The position numbers and the translations under genes were made by a program. Source: Akkermansia muciniphila (GTDB taxonomy: Bacteria > Verrucomicrobiota > Verrucomicrobiia > Verrucomicrobiales > Akkermansiaceae). From it: a DNA stretch of 64,000 nucleotides. The stretch covers positions 2,356,001 to 2,420,000 of the forward strand of contig NZ_CP156688.1 in assembly GCF_040616545.1 (NCBI RefSeq), written 5' to 3'. The notes under the pieces were generated by a model. The model did no database searches. It had not been told where the DNA came from and saw only the letters and a program-made list of their open reading frames with translations. Below are positions 27,310-36,699 of the stretch, one piece after another (position 1 is the first letter of the stretch; the number at the start of each line of letters is the position of its first letter).

Positions 27310-27687
27310 ATGGTTCTTCCCCTCCTGACCAGTCTGGAAGTGCGTCTTACGCCGCGCAGCCTGTATGCGCGGGATGAAAAGCTGGAGCGGATGGTGAGGG
27401 AGGACGGGCGCATTCCCGTGCCCTATAACGTGAGCATCCGCAACACGGGGGACGGCGCCGTGCGCATCATCGGCAAGAAGTGGACTGTCCGTTCCCATGA
27501 AGACGGCACGCAGGTGATTGAAGGGGACGAATTGTTCGGTTCCCGTCCGCTGCTGTGCCAGGGACAGATTTTTGCGTTTAACGGCCTCCAGATGCTGCGC
27601 CTGCCGGCGCGCATCCAGTTGACCCTCCTTGTACGGGACGAGGCCGGGATTCTCTACCATACGGACCCCGTCAGCCTTAAATGGTGA
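27310..27687 (+). CDS. ApaG domain-containing protein
   Basis: A 125-residue single ApaG/DUF525 domain, a fibronectin-like beta fold also found in eukaryotic F-box proteins. The pattern YNVSIRNTGDGAVRIIGKKW, followed by EGDELFGSRPLLCQGQIF, matches the family core, though the usual RHW is KKW here. Role is unknown. It follows the secreted-protein gene by 13 bp and is ended by a strong terminator. Confidence 0.78.
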   Translation: MVLPLLTSLEVRLTPRSLYARDEKLERMVREDGRIPVPYNVSIRNTGDGAVRIIGKKWTVRSHEDGTQVIEGDELFGSRPLLCQGQIFAFNGLQMLRLPARIQLTLLVRDEAGILYHTDPVSLKW

Positions 27688-27690
27688 AAT

Positions 27691-27724
27691 AAAAAAGCCC
27701 CGCAACTGATTGCGGGGCTTTTTT
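27691..27724 (+). terminator. Rho-independent terminator
   Basis: GCCCCGCAA (27697-27705) and TTGCGGGGC (27710-27718) form a 9-bp stem with loop CTGA, flanked by A6 and T6. It works in both orientations and ends the ApaG-like transcript. Confidence 0.92.
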
Positions 27725-27733
27725 ATAGTGTTT

Positions 27734-27825
27734 AATGATTAGAGATAAGAGAGTAGGGAAAGAATGAGCGGACCAATGTCCGGAAGTTGAAATAACTATT
27801 CTCTACTCGATACTCTCCAATCACT
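27734..27825. repeat. Long imperfect inverted repeat
   Basis: An outer imperfect stem (27734-27759 with 27800-27825) encloses an inner perfect CGGAC-CAAT-GTCCG hairpin (27769-27782). It lies just after the ApaG terminator and just before the SNF2 stop codon (27835). It looks like a REP or small non-autonomous element, or an extended terminator for SNF2. Confidence 0.4.
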
Positions 27826-27834
27826 GCCGCCGGC

Positions 27835-30800
27835 CTAGCCTTCTTCGTCGTCCCCGTGGTTGAGGATGAAGTTGAGGTCGTCAATGCCCAGGCTGGAGGT
27901 GAAGCCTTCGTCACCCAGCACGTTGGCGACGAGCTGGTTTTTCTGGTGCTGGAGGATGCGGATTTTTTCTTCCACGGAATCCTTCGTCAGCAGGCGGTAG
28001 GCGATCACCTTGTTCTTCTGGCCGATGCGGTGCGTACGGTCAATGGCCTGGCTTTCCACGGCCGGGTTCCACCACGGGTCGTAAAGGACCACGTAGGAGG
28101 CGGAGGTAAGGTTGAGGCCGGCGCCGCCCGCTTTCAGGGAGAGCAGGAAGACGGACGGGTCCTTGGTGGTCTGGAATTTTTCAATTTCCCCGCGGCGGTC
28201 CTTCGTCTGCCCGGTGAGGTAGTTAAGCGGCCTGTTTTCCGCTTCCAGCCGGTTCTTGATGATCTCCAGCATGGAGACGAACTGGGAGAAGACGAGCACC
28301 TTGTGCCCTTCTTCCCGGAGCTGGTCCAGCAGGTAGAACAGGGCGGTCATCTTGGCGCTGTCTTCCTTGGCGTATTTGGGGTCCACCAAGCCGGGGTGGC
28401 AGCAGATCTGGCGCAGGCGCATGAGCCCTTGCAGAATGGCGAAGCTGTTCTTCTTGACGGATTCATCAGAGTCCAGGCCAAGGAGGGCCTGCTGGATGCG
28501 GCGGAGTTCCGCCTTGTACAGCTGGCTCTGGATGCCTTCCATCTTGGCGTACACTTCTTCTTCCGTCCTGGGGGGCAGGTCCTTGGCCACCTGGGATTTG
28601 GTACGGCGCAGCAGGAAGGGCTTCAGGCGCGCGGCCAGGCGGTTCTGGCTCTGCGGGTCCTTGCGCTTGTCAAAGCGTTTCTTGAAGTAGGAGCGGGAAC
28701 CGAGGACACCGGGCATGGAGAAGGCCATGAGGGACCACATGTCCAGCAGACGGTTTTCAATGGGCGTGCCAGAAAGGACGAGGCGGTTGTAGGAAACGAT
28801 TTCACGCGCGGCTTTGGCGGCCTTGGAATCCGGGTTCTTGATCTGCTGGCCTTCGTCCAGGATGACCGTGAGCCACTTGATCTGGTTCAGGGTTTCACCG
28901 CAGACGCGGAGCTGGGCGTAGTTGACCACGACCATGTCGTAATTCTTCCGGATGTCGTCCAGATTGGCCTGGTCCTTGCTGCGGATGACGAGCACGCGCA
29001 CGCCGGGAGCGAACTTCTCCGTTTCCCCGGCCCAGACATCCAGCACGGACTTGGGGCAGACGATGAGCACCGGAGGAACGGCGACCTTCTTCTTGGATTT
29101 GTTTTTGCGAGCGAATTCCTCACGCAGCCAGAGGACGTACGTAATGGACTGGATGGTTTTGCCCAAACCCATGTCGTCCGCCAGAATGCCGCCGAAGCCG
29201 TTCGTAGCCAGATAAGCCAGGAAGTGGAAGCCGTCCACCTGGTACGGGCGCAGGGTGGCCTGAAGCTGGGAGGGGACGTCCGGCTTGACGTCGATTTTGA
29301 TTTCCGCAGTACGGTCCTTGATGCGTTTCCAGGCCTTCGGGTCGAACACTTCTGCGGCCTTCGGGTCCGCCAGCTGCATGGCGTGCATGCGGTGGGTTTC
29401 CCCGGAGAGGTCGAAGGGGTCCAGGCCCAGGCGGGTGACGGCGTCGCGCTGGTCGTTGTCCAGCTTGATTTCCAGGCGCATCCAGCCTCCGTCGTCCATG
29501 CGGACGTAGCCGCCTCTGGCGGCCACCAGGGCGCGGATTTGTTCCTTGGAAAGCTGCACGCCTTCCACGTCAATGACAATGCGGAGGTCAAACCAGTCAA
29601 TTTCCTGGTTGACCACTTCAAACCGAACGGCGGCGGCTACCGGGTCCGCCAGCAATGTCTTGAGCTTCTCGTCCATGTTGACGGTCAGCTCTTCCGGGAG
29701 CTGCTTGGCCCATTCCGCAAATTTTTCAGGGAACTGCCGGGTAACGCGGGCCTTGAAGGCGCCTACCTGGGGGTCATAGGAGAAGCCCATTTCCTCCAGC
29801 AGGCCGGGAATGGGATAAAGATGTTCACGGATGAAGCGTAGCAGGGCCTTGTTCTTCATGGGCTCCTGGTGGGCCACGTCCCAGCCGTCCTTGCCGAGCT
29901 TTTCCGTGCGGTAGCCGGAAGCGTCCCTGGCGCTTACTTCACACAGGACGTGCTCCGTTTCCGCGGAGGTGAGGCCGCGGACGATCTTCATGTCAAAGGT
30001 GCCGCGAAGGTCGATGTCCACCACGCGGTCTTCCATGCTGGGGGGAAGGGAAGCGCCGATCTTGCGCAGGAATTCCACCCCTTCAAGGCTGTCGATGACC
30101 TGTTTGGGAATGGAATAGCGGGGTTCCACTTCCGTGCTCTCCAGCCAGCGGGGAGGGCCGGGGAACACGGTTTCATCAGACTGGTAAAGTTCCTGCTGGC
30201 CCGGAAGCTGGCGGACGGAGTGGGAGACGTTGATGCCGGTGGACGTGGCGAGCTGGAGGGCGTAGCAATCCGGCTCAATGGGGTCGTCCTGGCAAATCCA
30301 CTTGAGCGGTTCGTCCACCACCTTGAAGTAATTTTCATCCAGGTTCACCAGGTAGCCTTTCAGGGCGGGCTGGTGGAAAAGCTTGTTCATCAGGGCGCAC
30401 GCGGCTTCCTGGTCCAGGTCCAGCGTCAGCGCGTCTTCCGCACGGGCGTAGTCGGACAGGGCCACGAGGAGGATTTCCGTCTGGGCGTCCATGCGCACGG
30501 CGGCGCGTTCATGCAGGTTTTCCAGATGGTCCAGGTCCTGTTTTTCCCGGACGGGAATCCAGTCCTGCTTCAGGGAATGGCGGTATTCAAAGTGGCCCTC
30601 GTTAATGGTGGAGACGAGCCTCATGAACAGCTCTCCGCGGGGCGGCTGCGGAGGGCGTTCATTCACGGACTGGATGCGGTCATACCAGGTGCCCACTTCA
30701 CGGGAACGCTCCCATTCATGAATCTTGCGCTGGATTTTTTCCAGGTCCGTGATGGACTCCATGAATTCCGGGTAGGGCAGGCGCCTCTTGTTAAAGGCGT

Positions 30801-31350
30801 ACGCGATGTAGTTCCAGAACTCCAGGATGTTGGTGGGGGGCACGGGCCACAGCTCCAGCGGGTCATAGCTGACGATCTCCCACCGGGGATTCAGGCGCAC
30901 CATGTCATGGTCATGGATTTCCTGCTCAATGGCGAAGCGGCGGTAGCGCTTTTCCAGCTTGCTGACGTAATCAGCCTCCTTGTCGTCCAGTTCACGGCCC
31001 AGCTTCTCTTCCAGAATATCCAGCAGGGGGACGTCGTTCAGTTCATTGGGTGATTCCGGCAGGTCCTGGCCGCGGTACATGCGTTCCAGCATGGCGGCGT
31101 ACATGGCCGCCCCGGCCAGATCCTCGTCCTCCGTGGAGCATGCCCCGAACCACCTGTTGCCCTGGAGGCGCAGATTCACGCGGTGCACGCCGTGGGCGTC
31201 TTCCACACGGCCCTGAATATACAAATGATTGCCAAAGATCTGTGTAACCGCTCCATCCTTTTGGAGCTTCTCGCCGCGCAGACGGATTTCTTCCGGAAAG
31301 GCGTTGAGAAAGTTCAGGGTAGCCCTATCCGGGTTAAGTGCCATGCTCAT
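27835..31350 (-). CDS. SNF2-family DEAD/DEAH helicase
   Basis: A 1171-residue Swi2/Snf2 ATPase. The C-terminal half carries the motor: DDMGLGKTIQ (motif I), VILDEGQ (motif II, DEGQ rather than DEAH), LSGTPIENRLLDMWSLMAF (motif III region), FSQFVSMLEIIK and the motif VI IDRTHRIGQ. The N-terminal 600 residues contain a degenerate SWIM-like start (FGNHLYIQGRVED) and an otherwise unassigned region. Such bacterial SNF2 proteins translocate on DNA or RNA and resemble RapA/HepA-type transcription recyclers. It is a single gene, divergent from the Lrp regulator. Confidence 0.9.
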   Translation of the reverse strand: MSMALNPDRATLNFLNAFPEEIRLRGEKLQKDGAVTQIFGNHLYIQGRVEDAHGVHRVNLRLQGNRWFGACSTEDEDLAGAAMYAAMLERMYRGQDLPESPNELNDVPLLDILEEKLGRELDDKEADYVSKLEKRYRRFAIEQEIHDHDMVRLNPRWEIVSYDPLELWPVPPTNILEFWNYIAYAFNKRRLPYPEFMESITDLEKIQRKIHEWERSREVGTWYDRIQSVNERPPQPPRGELFMRLVSTINEGHFEYRHSLKQDWIPVREKQDLDHLENLHERAAVRMDAQTEILLVALSDYARAEDALTLDLDQEAACALMNKLFHQPALKGYLVNLDENYFKVVDEPLKWICQDDPIEPDCYALQLATSTGINVSHSVRQLPGQQELYQSDETVFPGPPRWLESTEVEPRYSIPKQVIDSLEGVEFLRKIGASLPPSMEDRVVDIDLRGTFDMKIVRGLTSAETEHVLCEVSARDASGYRTEKLGKDGWDVAHQEPMKNKALLRFIREHLYPIPGLLEEMGFSYDPQVGAFKARVTRQFPEKFAEWAKQLPEELTVNMDEKLKTLLADPVAAAVRFEVVNQEIDWFDLRIVIDVEGVQLSKEQIRALVAARGGYVRMDDGGWMRLEIKLDNDQRDAVTRLGLDPFDLSGETHRMHAMQLADPKAAEVFDPKAWKRIKDRTAEIKIDVKPDVPSQLQATLRPYQVDGFHFLAYLATNGFGGILADDMGLGKTIQSITYVLWLREEFARKNKSKKKVAVPPVLIVCPKSVLDVWAGETEKFAPGVRVLVIRSKDQANLDDIRKNYDMVVVNYAQLRVCGETLNQIKWLTVILDEGQQIKNPDSKAAKAAREIVSYNRLVLSGTPIENRLLDMWSLMAFSMPGVLGSRSYFKKRFDKRKDPQSQNRLAARLKPFLLRRTKSQVAKDLPPRTEEEVYAKMEGIQSQLYKAELRRIQQALLGLDSDESVKKNSFAILQGLMRLRQICCHPGLVDPKYAKEDSAKMTALFYLLDQLREEGHKVLVFSQFVSMLEIIKNRLEAENRPLNYLTGQTKDRRGEIEKFQTTKDPSVFLLSLKAGGAGLNLTSASYVVLYDPWWNPAVESQAIDRTHRIGQKNKVIAYRLLTKDSVEEKIRILQHQKNQLVANVLGDEGFTSSLGIDDLNFILNHGDDEEG

Positions 31351-31654
31351 AATATCAGACTGTCATATAAAAATTGGAAACAAGCGTTCCTTGAGAAAAG
31401 GACGCTACAGGTCTATGCACTTTACTATGGCACAAAGGGCGGATTAGAGCAACTATTCTCTGAAAATAATTCCAACGAATGTTTGAAATAATACTTAAAT
31501 TTATGAATTTAATCATGTTATGTTTTCGTGCCGGAGGTTGTTTTTTGAAGAAAAAGAGCATATTTTATCATGCTGGAAAGAATGAATGTCAGCCTTGCGT
31601 AACATGTGTTCTTGACACGTCCGCTATAAAAGGGTCTTTTATGCCTGAAATTTT
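31351..31654. other. AT-rich intergenic region between SNF2 and Lrp genes
   Basis: About 300 bp, clearly more AT-rich than the flanks, between two divergent genes. I see no convincing ORF or RNA. Both promoters must lie here. TTGACA at about 31612 and TATAAA at about 31625 are too close (7 bp) for a standard sigma-70 pair. Confidence 0.4.
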
Positions 31655-32140
31655 ATGTCCTCCGCAACACTTCTACAGTTACTGGCGACTCAAGCCCGCT
31701 TGAGCGATGGCGAATTGGCCGAACGTCTTGACATGACTGAAGAAGCCGTGCGAGCCCAGCGGGAGCAATGGGAAAAGGAAGGCGTGATCCTGGGCTACCA
31801 GGCGGTGGTGAATGAAGAATACGAACACGACAGCCGTGTGGCGGCCTTCATTGAGGTGAAGATGACGCCGGAACGTGACGGCGGCTTTGACCGCCTGGCG
31901 ATGCGTATCTCCCGTTTTGACGAAGTCTCCTCCTGCTATCTGGCGAGCGGCGGCTTTGACCTGCTGGTGCTGGTGGAGGGGAAAAGCATGCGGGACATCG
32001 CCCGGTTTGTGGCGGAAAAACTGTCCACGCTGGAAGGGGTTCTGTCTACTTCCACGCACTTCCATCTGAAAACCTACAAGAAAAACGGCTGCGTGTTTGA
32101 GGCCCCCGTGCAGGCCGAACGCCTGGTTGTCGCTCCGTAA
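31655..32140 (+). CDS. Lrp/AsnC family transcriptional regulator
   Basis: A 161-residue regulator with an N-terminal winged-helix (LSDGELAERLDMTEEAVRAQ) and a C-terminal RAM (ligand-sensing) domain including SCYLASGGFDLLVLVEG. Lrp proteins bind amino acids and form octamers. It lies 28 bp upstream of an aminotransferase, a common pairing in which the regulator senses the substrate amino acid. Confidence 0.88.
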   Translation: MSSATLLQLLATQARLSDGELAERLDMTEEAVRAQREQWEKEGVILGYQAVVNEEYEHDSRVAAFIEVKMTPERDGGFDRLAMRISRFDEVSSCYLASGGFDLLVLVEGKSMRDIARFVAEKLSTLEGVLSTSTHFHLKTYKKNGCVFEAPVQAERLVVAP

Positions 32141-32167
32141 TCCCCTGCCGTCAGAAAGGAACCATTA

Positions 32168-33337
32168 ATGAACTGGCAGAACAAAATAGCGGAGCAGGTA
32201 GACTCCATTCCCCGTTCCGGCATCCGGGAATTCTTTGACCTGGTCACAGGCCGGACGGACATCATCTCCCTGGGCGTGGGGGAACCGGACTTCGTCACGC
32301 CGTGGAACATCCGTGAGGCAGCCATTTACTCCCTGGAAAAAGGGCATACCTCCTACACCTCCAACTACGGGCTGGAATCCCTGCGCCGTTCCATCGCCAA
32401 ATATGTGGAAGGCTTCTTCCATGTAAAATACGACCCCCTGCATGAAGTGCTGGTGACGGTGGGCGTAAGCGAAGCCATTGACCTGGCTCTGCGCGCCGTG
32501 CTGAACCCGGGGGACGAGGTTCTTTACCATGAACCTTGCTACGTTTCCTACGCTCCCAGCGTGAAAATGGCCTATGGCGTGGCTACCGCCGTGCCTACGA
32601 GCAAGCAGGACCTGTTTGCCCTGAATCCGGCCGTGCTGGAAGCCGCCATCACGCCCCGGACCAAGGTGCTGATGCTCAACTTCCCCACCAATCCGACCGG
32701 AGCGGTGGCTCCTGTGGAAACGCTCAAGGAAATTGCCCGCATCTGCATCAAGCACGACCTGATTGTACTGACGGATGAAATTTACAGCGAGCTGCGTTAC
32801 GACGGCAAGCCGCATGTCTCCATCGCCTCCCTGCCGGGAATGAAGGAACGCACGCTGCTGCTGCACGGTTTTTCCAAGGCGTTTGCCATGACGGGCTTCC
32901 GCCTGGGTTATGCCTGCGGGCCGGAACCGCTCATCTCCGCCATGATGAAAATTCACCAGTACTCCATGCTCTGCGCGCCTATCACCTCCCAGGAGGCGGC
33001 CATTGAAGCACTGGAAAACGGAACCTCCGCCATGCTGAAAATGCGGGAAAGCTACCGCCAGCGCCGGGACTTCCTGGTGAAGCGGTTCAATGAAATCGGC
33101 ATAGACTGCCATTTGCCCGGCGGCGCATTCTACGCCTTCCCGGACATCTCCAAATTCGGCCTTTCCAGCAAGGAATTCGCCACGCGCCTGCTGATGGAAG
33201 AGCAGGTGGCCGCCGTGCCCGGTACCGCTTTTGGTGCAAGCGGGGAAGGCTACCTGCGCTGCTGCTATGCGACCGCCTTTGACCAGATCAAGGAAGCCTG
33301 CAACCGCTTGGAGCGTTTCGTGAAAACCCTCTCCTGA
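32168..33337 (+). CDS. PLP-dependent class I/II aminotransferase
   Basis: A 389-residue fold-type I enzyme. Lys237 in HGFSKAFAMTG binds PLP. NFPTNPTGA (171-179), DEIYSEL (203-209) and the C-terminal Arg in the LRCCYAT region bind cofactor and substrate. It is closest in pattern to the AspC/PatA aromatic or aspartate aminotransferases. It is co-transcribed with the Lrp-type regulator. Substrate is uncertain. Confidence 0.88.
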   Translation: MNWQNKIAEQVDSIPRSGIREFFDLVTGRTDIISLGVGEPDFVTPWNIREAAIYSLEKGHTSYTSNYGLESLRRSIAKYVEGFFHVKYDPLHEVLVTVGVSEAIDLALRAVLNPGDEVLYHEPCYVSYAPSVKMAYGVATAVPTSKQDLFALNPAVLEAAITPRTKVLMLNFPTNPTGAVAPVETLKEIARICIKHDLIVLTDEIYSELRYDGKPHVSIASLPGMKERTLLLHGFSKAFAMTGFRLGYACGPEPLISAMMKIHQYSMLCAPITSQEAAIEALENGTSAMLKMRESYRQRRDFLVKRFNEIGIDCHLPGGAFYAFPDISKFGLSSKEFATRLLMEEQVAAVPGTAFGASGEGYLRCCYATAFDQIKEACNRLERFVKTLS

Positions 33338-33350
33338 CCTCTCCGCGTCC

Positions 33351-34130
33351 ATGAACTCCGTCCCGGAGGCCCTGAAAACAAGGGCGTACGTAGCGCCGTT
33401 TGCGGTGTTCATGGGCTTTACCCTGCTGTGGCAGTTTGGCGGCCCGTTCCTGGAATGGGACCATCCCGCCGCCTCCTGGTGGAGAAGGGCGCCGGAGCAA
33501 TGGCTGTACCCCGTGCAGGCCATCGTCTGCTTTGCCCTGGTCATCTGGTGGAGAAAGGCCGTTAACTGGGACTGGAAATGGAAACCTGCCGTGTGGGGCG
33601 TCCTCTTCGGCGTGCTGGGCATCCTGTGCTGGCTGGCTCCTGCGATGGTGGCGGACCGTCTGCCGGGCGGACCGGACGCGTGGTTCGGCCACCCCTCCTG
33701 GCCATGGTACCGGTACCTGCTGGGAATTGACGCGCGCCCGGAAGGATTTGATCCCGGCATTGTCTTTGCCCCGGGCTCCTGGAGCTGGCTGGCGGCGCTG
33801 GCCCTGCGCTTCTTCCGGGCCGTGGTAGTAGTGGCTCTGGTGGAAGAACTCTTCTGGCGCGGGTACCTGATGCGCCTGATGGTGAACCTGGACCACCCGT
33901 GGAAAGTGCCCTTCGGCACGAACACCTGGAAAGCGTACTGGGTAACCACCCTGTGCTTCATGGCCGTGCACCAGCCGGTGGACTACTGCGGCGCCTTCAT
34001 CTACGGCTCTCTGGCGTACCTCCTTGCCGTGTGGCAGAAAAACCTGTGCGCCGTCATCATCATGCACGCGGTGGCGAATGCGCTGCTAGGATGGGCCGCC
34101 CTGGAATGGGGCAAATACGGCCTGTGGTGA
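33351..34130 (+). CDS. CPBP family intramembrane metalloprotease
   Basis: The 259-residue protein has about seven hydrophobic segments and the CPBP/Abi motifs VEELFWRGYLMR (EExxxR) and FMAVHQP, with a late histidine in IIMHAVANA. These proteases act on membrane substrates such as prenylated peptides or sorting tails. The family includes exosortase-associated CAAX-like proteases. Because the window encodes a PEP-CTERM-like protein, a role in that sorting system is possible but unproven. Confidence 0.8.
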   Translation: MNSVPEALKTRAYVAPFAVFMGFTLLWQFGGPFLEWDHPAASWWRRAPEQWLYPVQAIVCFALVIWWRKAVNWDWKWKPAVWGVLFGVLGILCWLAPAMVADRLPGGPDAWFGHPSWPWYRYLLGIDARPEGFDPGIVFAPGSWSWLAALALRFFRAVVVVALVEELFWRGYLMRLMVNLDHPWKVPFGTNTWKAYWVTTLCFMAVHQPVDYCGAFIYGSLAYLLAVWQKNLCAVIIMHAVANALLGWAALEWGKYGLW

Positions 34131-34173
34131 ATCCGGCGTTTACAGGGAGGGGCTTCTTAAGTACATAAGGCTG

Positions 34174-34836
34174 ATGACTCCGGAAGAAGCGATAGAAATT
34201 TTATGGGACTACCACCATGTGAAGCAGGAACTGCACCCGGCGGACCTCATCTTCATCCTTGGCAGCAATGACGTGCGGGTGGCGGAATATGCGGCGGAAC
34301 TTTATGCGCTGAAGCTGGCGCCCCTGCTCCTGTTTTCCGGCGGGGTCGGGCGGTTCACCGGGGAATGGGCTGTGACGGAGGCGGAACTCTTTGCGGCGGC
34401 GGCCATGAAGGCGGGAGTGCCGGAAGACAGGATACTCATTGAAAATAAATCCGCCAACACCGGGGAAAACGTCCGTTTTTCCCGGGAAATCCTGAAACAG
34501 GCCGGCATTCCGGAGCCCGTCAGCCTCATAGCCCTGCAAAAACCGTATATGGAACGGCGTACCCTGGCTACGCTCCAGGCCCAGTGGCCGGAACCCGGAG
34601 TAACGGTCAGTTCCCCTCCCGTAAGCTTCCGGGAATACTTGACTCCGGAACTGCCGCAGGAGCTGGTCGTCTCCGCCATGGTGGGGGACTTTCAACGGAT
34701 ACTGGAATACCCCCGGCAGGGATTCTCCACGGAACAGCCCGTAACTCCGGAGGCGATGGAAGCCTTCCGCACGCTGGTGGAAGCCGGGTATGACTCCCAG
34801 TTGCTCAAGGGGGTGGCTCTCCCCTGGAATTCTTGA
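34174..34836 (+). CDS. YdcF/DUF218 family protein
   Basis: A 220-residue soluble DUF218 protein: DLIFILGSNDVRVAEYA, LLFSGGVG, ENKSANTGENVRFS and IALQKPYMERRT are the conserved elements. The fold is Rossmann-like. Some members (SanA, ElyC) affect envelope integrity, but no signal or membrane helix is seen here. The reaction is unknown. Confidence 0.82.
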   Translation: MTPEEAIEILWDYHHVKQELHPADLIFILGSNDVRVAEYAAELYALKLAPLLLFSGGVGRFTGEWAVTEAELFAAAAMKAGVPEDRILIENKSANTGENVRFSREILKQAGIPEPVSLIALQKPYMERRTLATLQAQWPEPGVTVSSPPVSFREYLTPELPQELVVSAMVGDFQRILEYPRQGFSTEQPVTPEAMEAFRTLVEAGYDSQLLKGVALPWNS

Positions 34837-34920
34837 GAAGACACGCTTTTTGCTTTCACTGGCCGCTGATTGCGGTCATCAATACAACCCGCATAGCCAA
34901 CCCAATCTATATATCTTATC

Positions 34921-36498
34921 ATGGCAGACAGAACCAATACAGATCCCGTCCGAATGGAGAAAATCGTGAGCCTCTGCAAAAGGCGGGGTTTCATCTTCCA
35001 GGCAGCTGAAATCTATGGCGGGCTGAATGGTTGCTGGGACTACGGTCCCATGGGTGTGGAACTCAAGCGCAACCTCAAGGAATACTGGTGGCGCAAAAAC
35101 GTGCAGGAACGCGACGACATGGTGGGCATGGACGGCTCCATCCTGACGCATAACTCCGTGCTGGTGGCCTCCGGCCACGTGGGCGGCTTTTCCGACCCGA
35201 TGTGCGACTGCTTGCTGACCAAGGAACGCCTGCGCGCGGACCAGATCCCGGCACAGAGCGGCATGGGCTTCTTCTACACCGGAGCCGCCAGGAAAGACGG
35301 TTCCTGGAGCGTGGAAAAGGAATACTCCGTGCTGGTGGACTCTGAAAAACAGGCGGACAAGGCCCGCAAGACGGCAGCCCAGTACTATGCCCAGCTGGCC
35401 GGCAAGGACGTCTCCCACAAGGAAATGGAGCTTCAAGGAGAACGCATGGAACCCATCACGGACTCCACCATGTACAACCCCGCCAACGGTTCCCTGGTGA
35501 CGGAAGCCCGCGAATTCAACCTCATGTTCAAGACGACCATTGGGGCCACCTCTGATGAAAACGATCCCAATGCCACCGGCTGGCTGCGTCCGGAAACGGC
35601 CCAGTCCATCTTCTGCCAGTACAAGAACATTCTGGACAGCTCCCGCGTAAAGCTCCCCTTCGGGATTGCCCAGATCGGCAAATCCTTCCGCAACGAAATC
35701 AACCCGCGCAACTTCACCTTCCGTTCCCGCGAATTCGAACAAATGGAAATCGAATACTTCTGCCGTCCGGAAGACGGCCTGCGCCTGGTGGATGAATGGC
35801 TGGAACACCGCCTCAGCTTCTATGATGAAGTGGGCGTGCCGCGCGAACACATTCATCTGCTGGATGTGCCGGATGGTGAACGCGCCTTCTACTCCAAGAA
35901 AACCTACGACCTGGAATATGAATTCCCGTTCGGCATCCAGGAACTGGAAGGCATTGCCTACCGCACGGACTATGACTTGAGCTGCCACCAGAAAGGCTCC
36001 GGCCGTCCGCTGGAATACTTTGACGAAGAAACGCGGGAGAAATTCATTCCCCATGTGGTGGAACCCTCCGCCGGGTGTGACCGCACCATTCTGGCCATCA
36101 TCTGTGAAGCCTTTGATGAAGAAGAGCTGGTGGATGACAAGGGCAAGAAAGACATACGTACCGTGCTTCGCTTTGTCCCCCGGATGGCTCCCATCAAGGC
36201 CGCCATCTTCCCGCTGCTCAAGAAAAACGAGGAACAGGTGCGCATCGCCCGTGAAATTGAAAAAACGCTCCAGCCATGGATGCCCGTCTTCTATGATGAA
36301 ACGGGAGCCGTTGGCCGCCGCTACCGCCGCCAGGATGAAGTGGGCACCCCCTTCTGCATCACGGTGGACTTTGAAACCCTCGGAGAAAACGATGCCTCCC
36401 TCAAGGACACGGTGACCATCCGTCACCGCGACTCCATGGAACAGGAACGCGTTGCCATCAAGGACCTGCTTCACTGGCTCATTGCCCGCGTGCGTTAA
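34921..36498 (+). CDS. glyQS: Glycyl-tRNA synthetase (single-chain alpha2 type)
   Basis: A class II aminoacyl-tRNA synthetase that charges tRNA-Gly. The 525-residue length and the motif 2 SFRNEINPRNFTFRSREFEQ identify the alpha2 type rather than the separate alpha/beta chains of many bacteria. The C-terminal part is the anticodon-binding domain (about 400-525). A strong terminator follows. Confidence 0.95.
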   Translation: MADRTNTDPVRMEKIVSLCKRRGFIFQAAEIYGGLNGCWDYGPMGVELKRNLKEYWWRKNVQERDDMVGMDGSILTHNSVLVASGHVGGFSDPMCDCLLTKERLRADQIPAQSGMGFFYTGAARKDGSWSVEKEYSVLVDSEKQADKARKTAAQYYAQLAGKDVSHKEMELQGERMEPITDSTMYNPANGSLVTEAREFNLMFKTTIGATSDENDPNATGWLRPETAQSIFCQYKNILDSSRVKLPFGIAQIGKSFRNEINPRNFTFRSREFEQMEIEYFCRPEDGLRLVDEWLEHRLSFYDEVGVPREHIHLLDVPDGERAFYSKKTYDLEYEFPFGIQELEGIAYRTDYDLSCHQKGSGRPLEYFDEETREKFIPHVVEPSAGCDRTILAIICEAFDEEELVDDKGKKDIRTVLRFVPRMAPIKAAIFPLLKKNEEQVRIAREIEKTLQPWMPVFYDETGAVGRRYRRQDEVGTPFCITVDFETLGENDASLKDTVTIRHRDSMEQERVAIKDLLHWLIARVR

Positions 36499-36538
36499 TG
36501 GCGCCTTTGACGGCCGCTGATGCCGCAAAACACTTCAG

Positions 36539-36574
36539 GGTCGCTCCGTGTTGAATGGAGCGGCCTTTTGTTTT
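36539..36574 (+). terminator. Terminator after glycyl-tRNA synthetase
   Basis: GGTCGCTCC (36539-36547) pairs with GGAGCGGCC (36557-36565) around a 9-base loop, followed by TTTTGTTTT. Confidence 0.85.
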
Positions 36575-36699
36575 CGGAATGACTGTGATGGAAAAAAGTT
36601 GCTGGACGATAGGCCACGGACCATCTAGCATCAAAAACAGGTTGGTTAACCAGAGGTGAATCAGCGATTCCAACATGAATTGCTGAACCGATGATCTGC

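Noticed and set aside
27856-29841. 661-codon plus-strand open frame
   Set aside because: It is antisense to the SNF2 motor with all helicase motifs on the minus strand.
31612-31630. TTGACA/TATAAA as an Lrp promoter
   Set aside because: The two boxes are only 7 bp apart, too close for a sigma-70 promoter.
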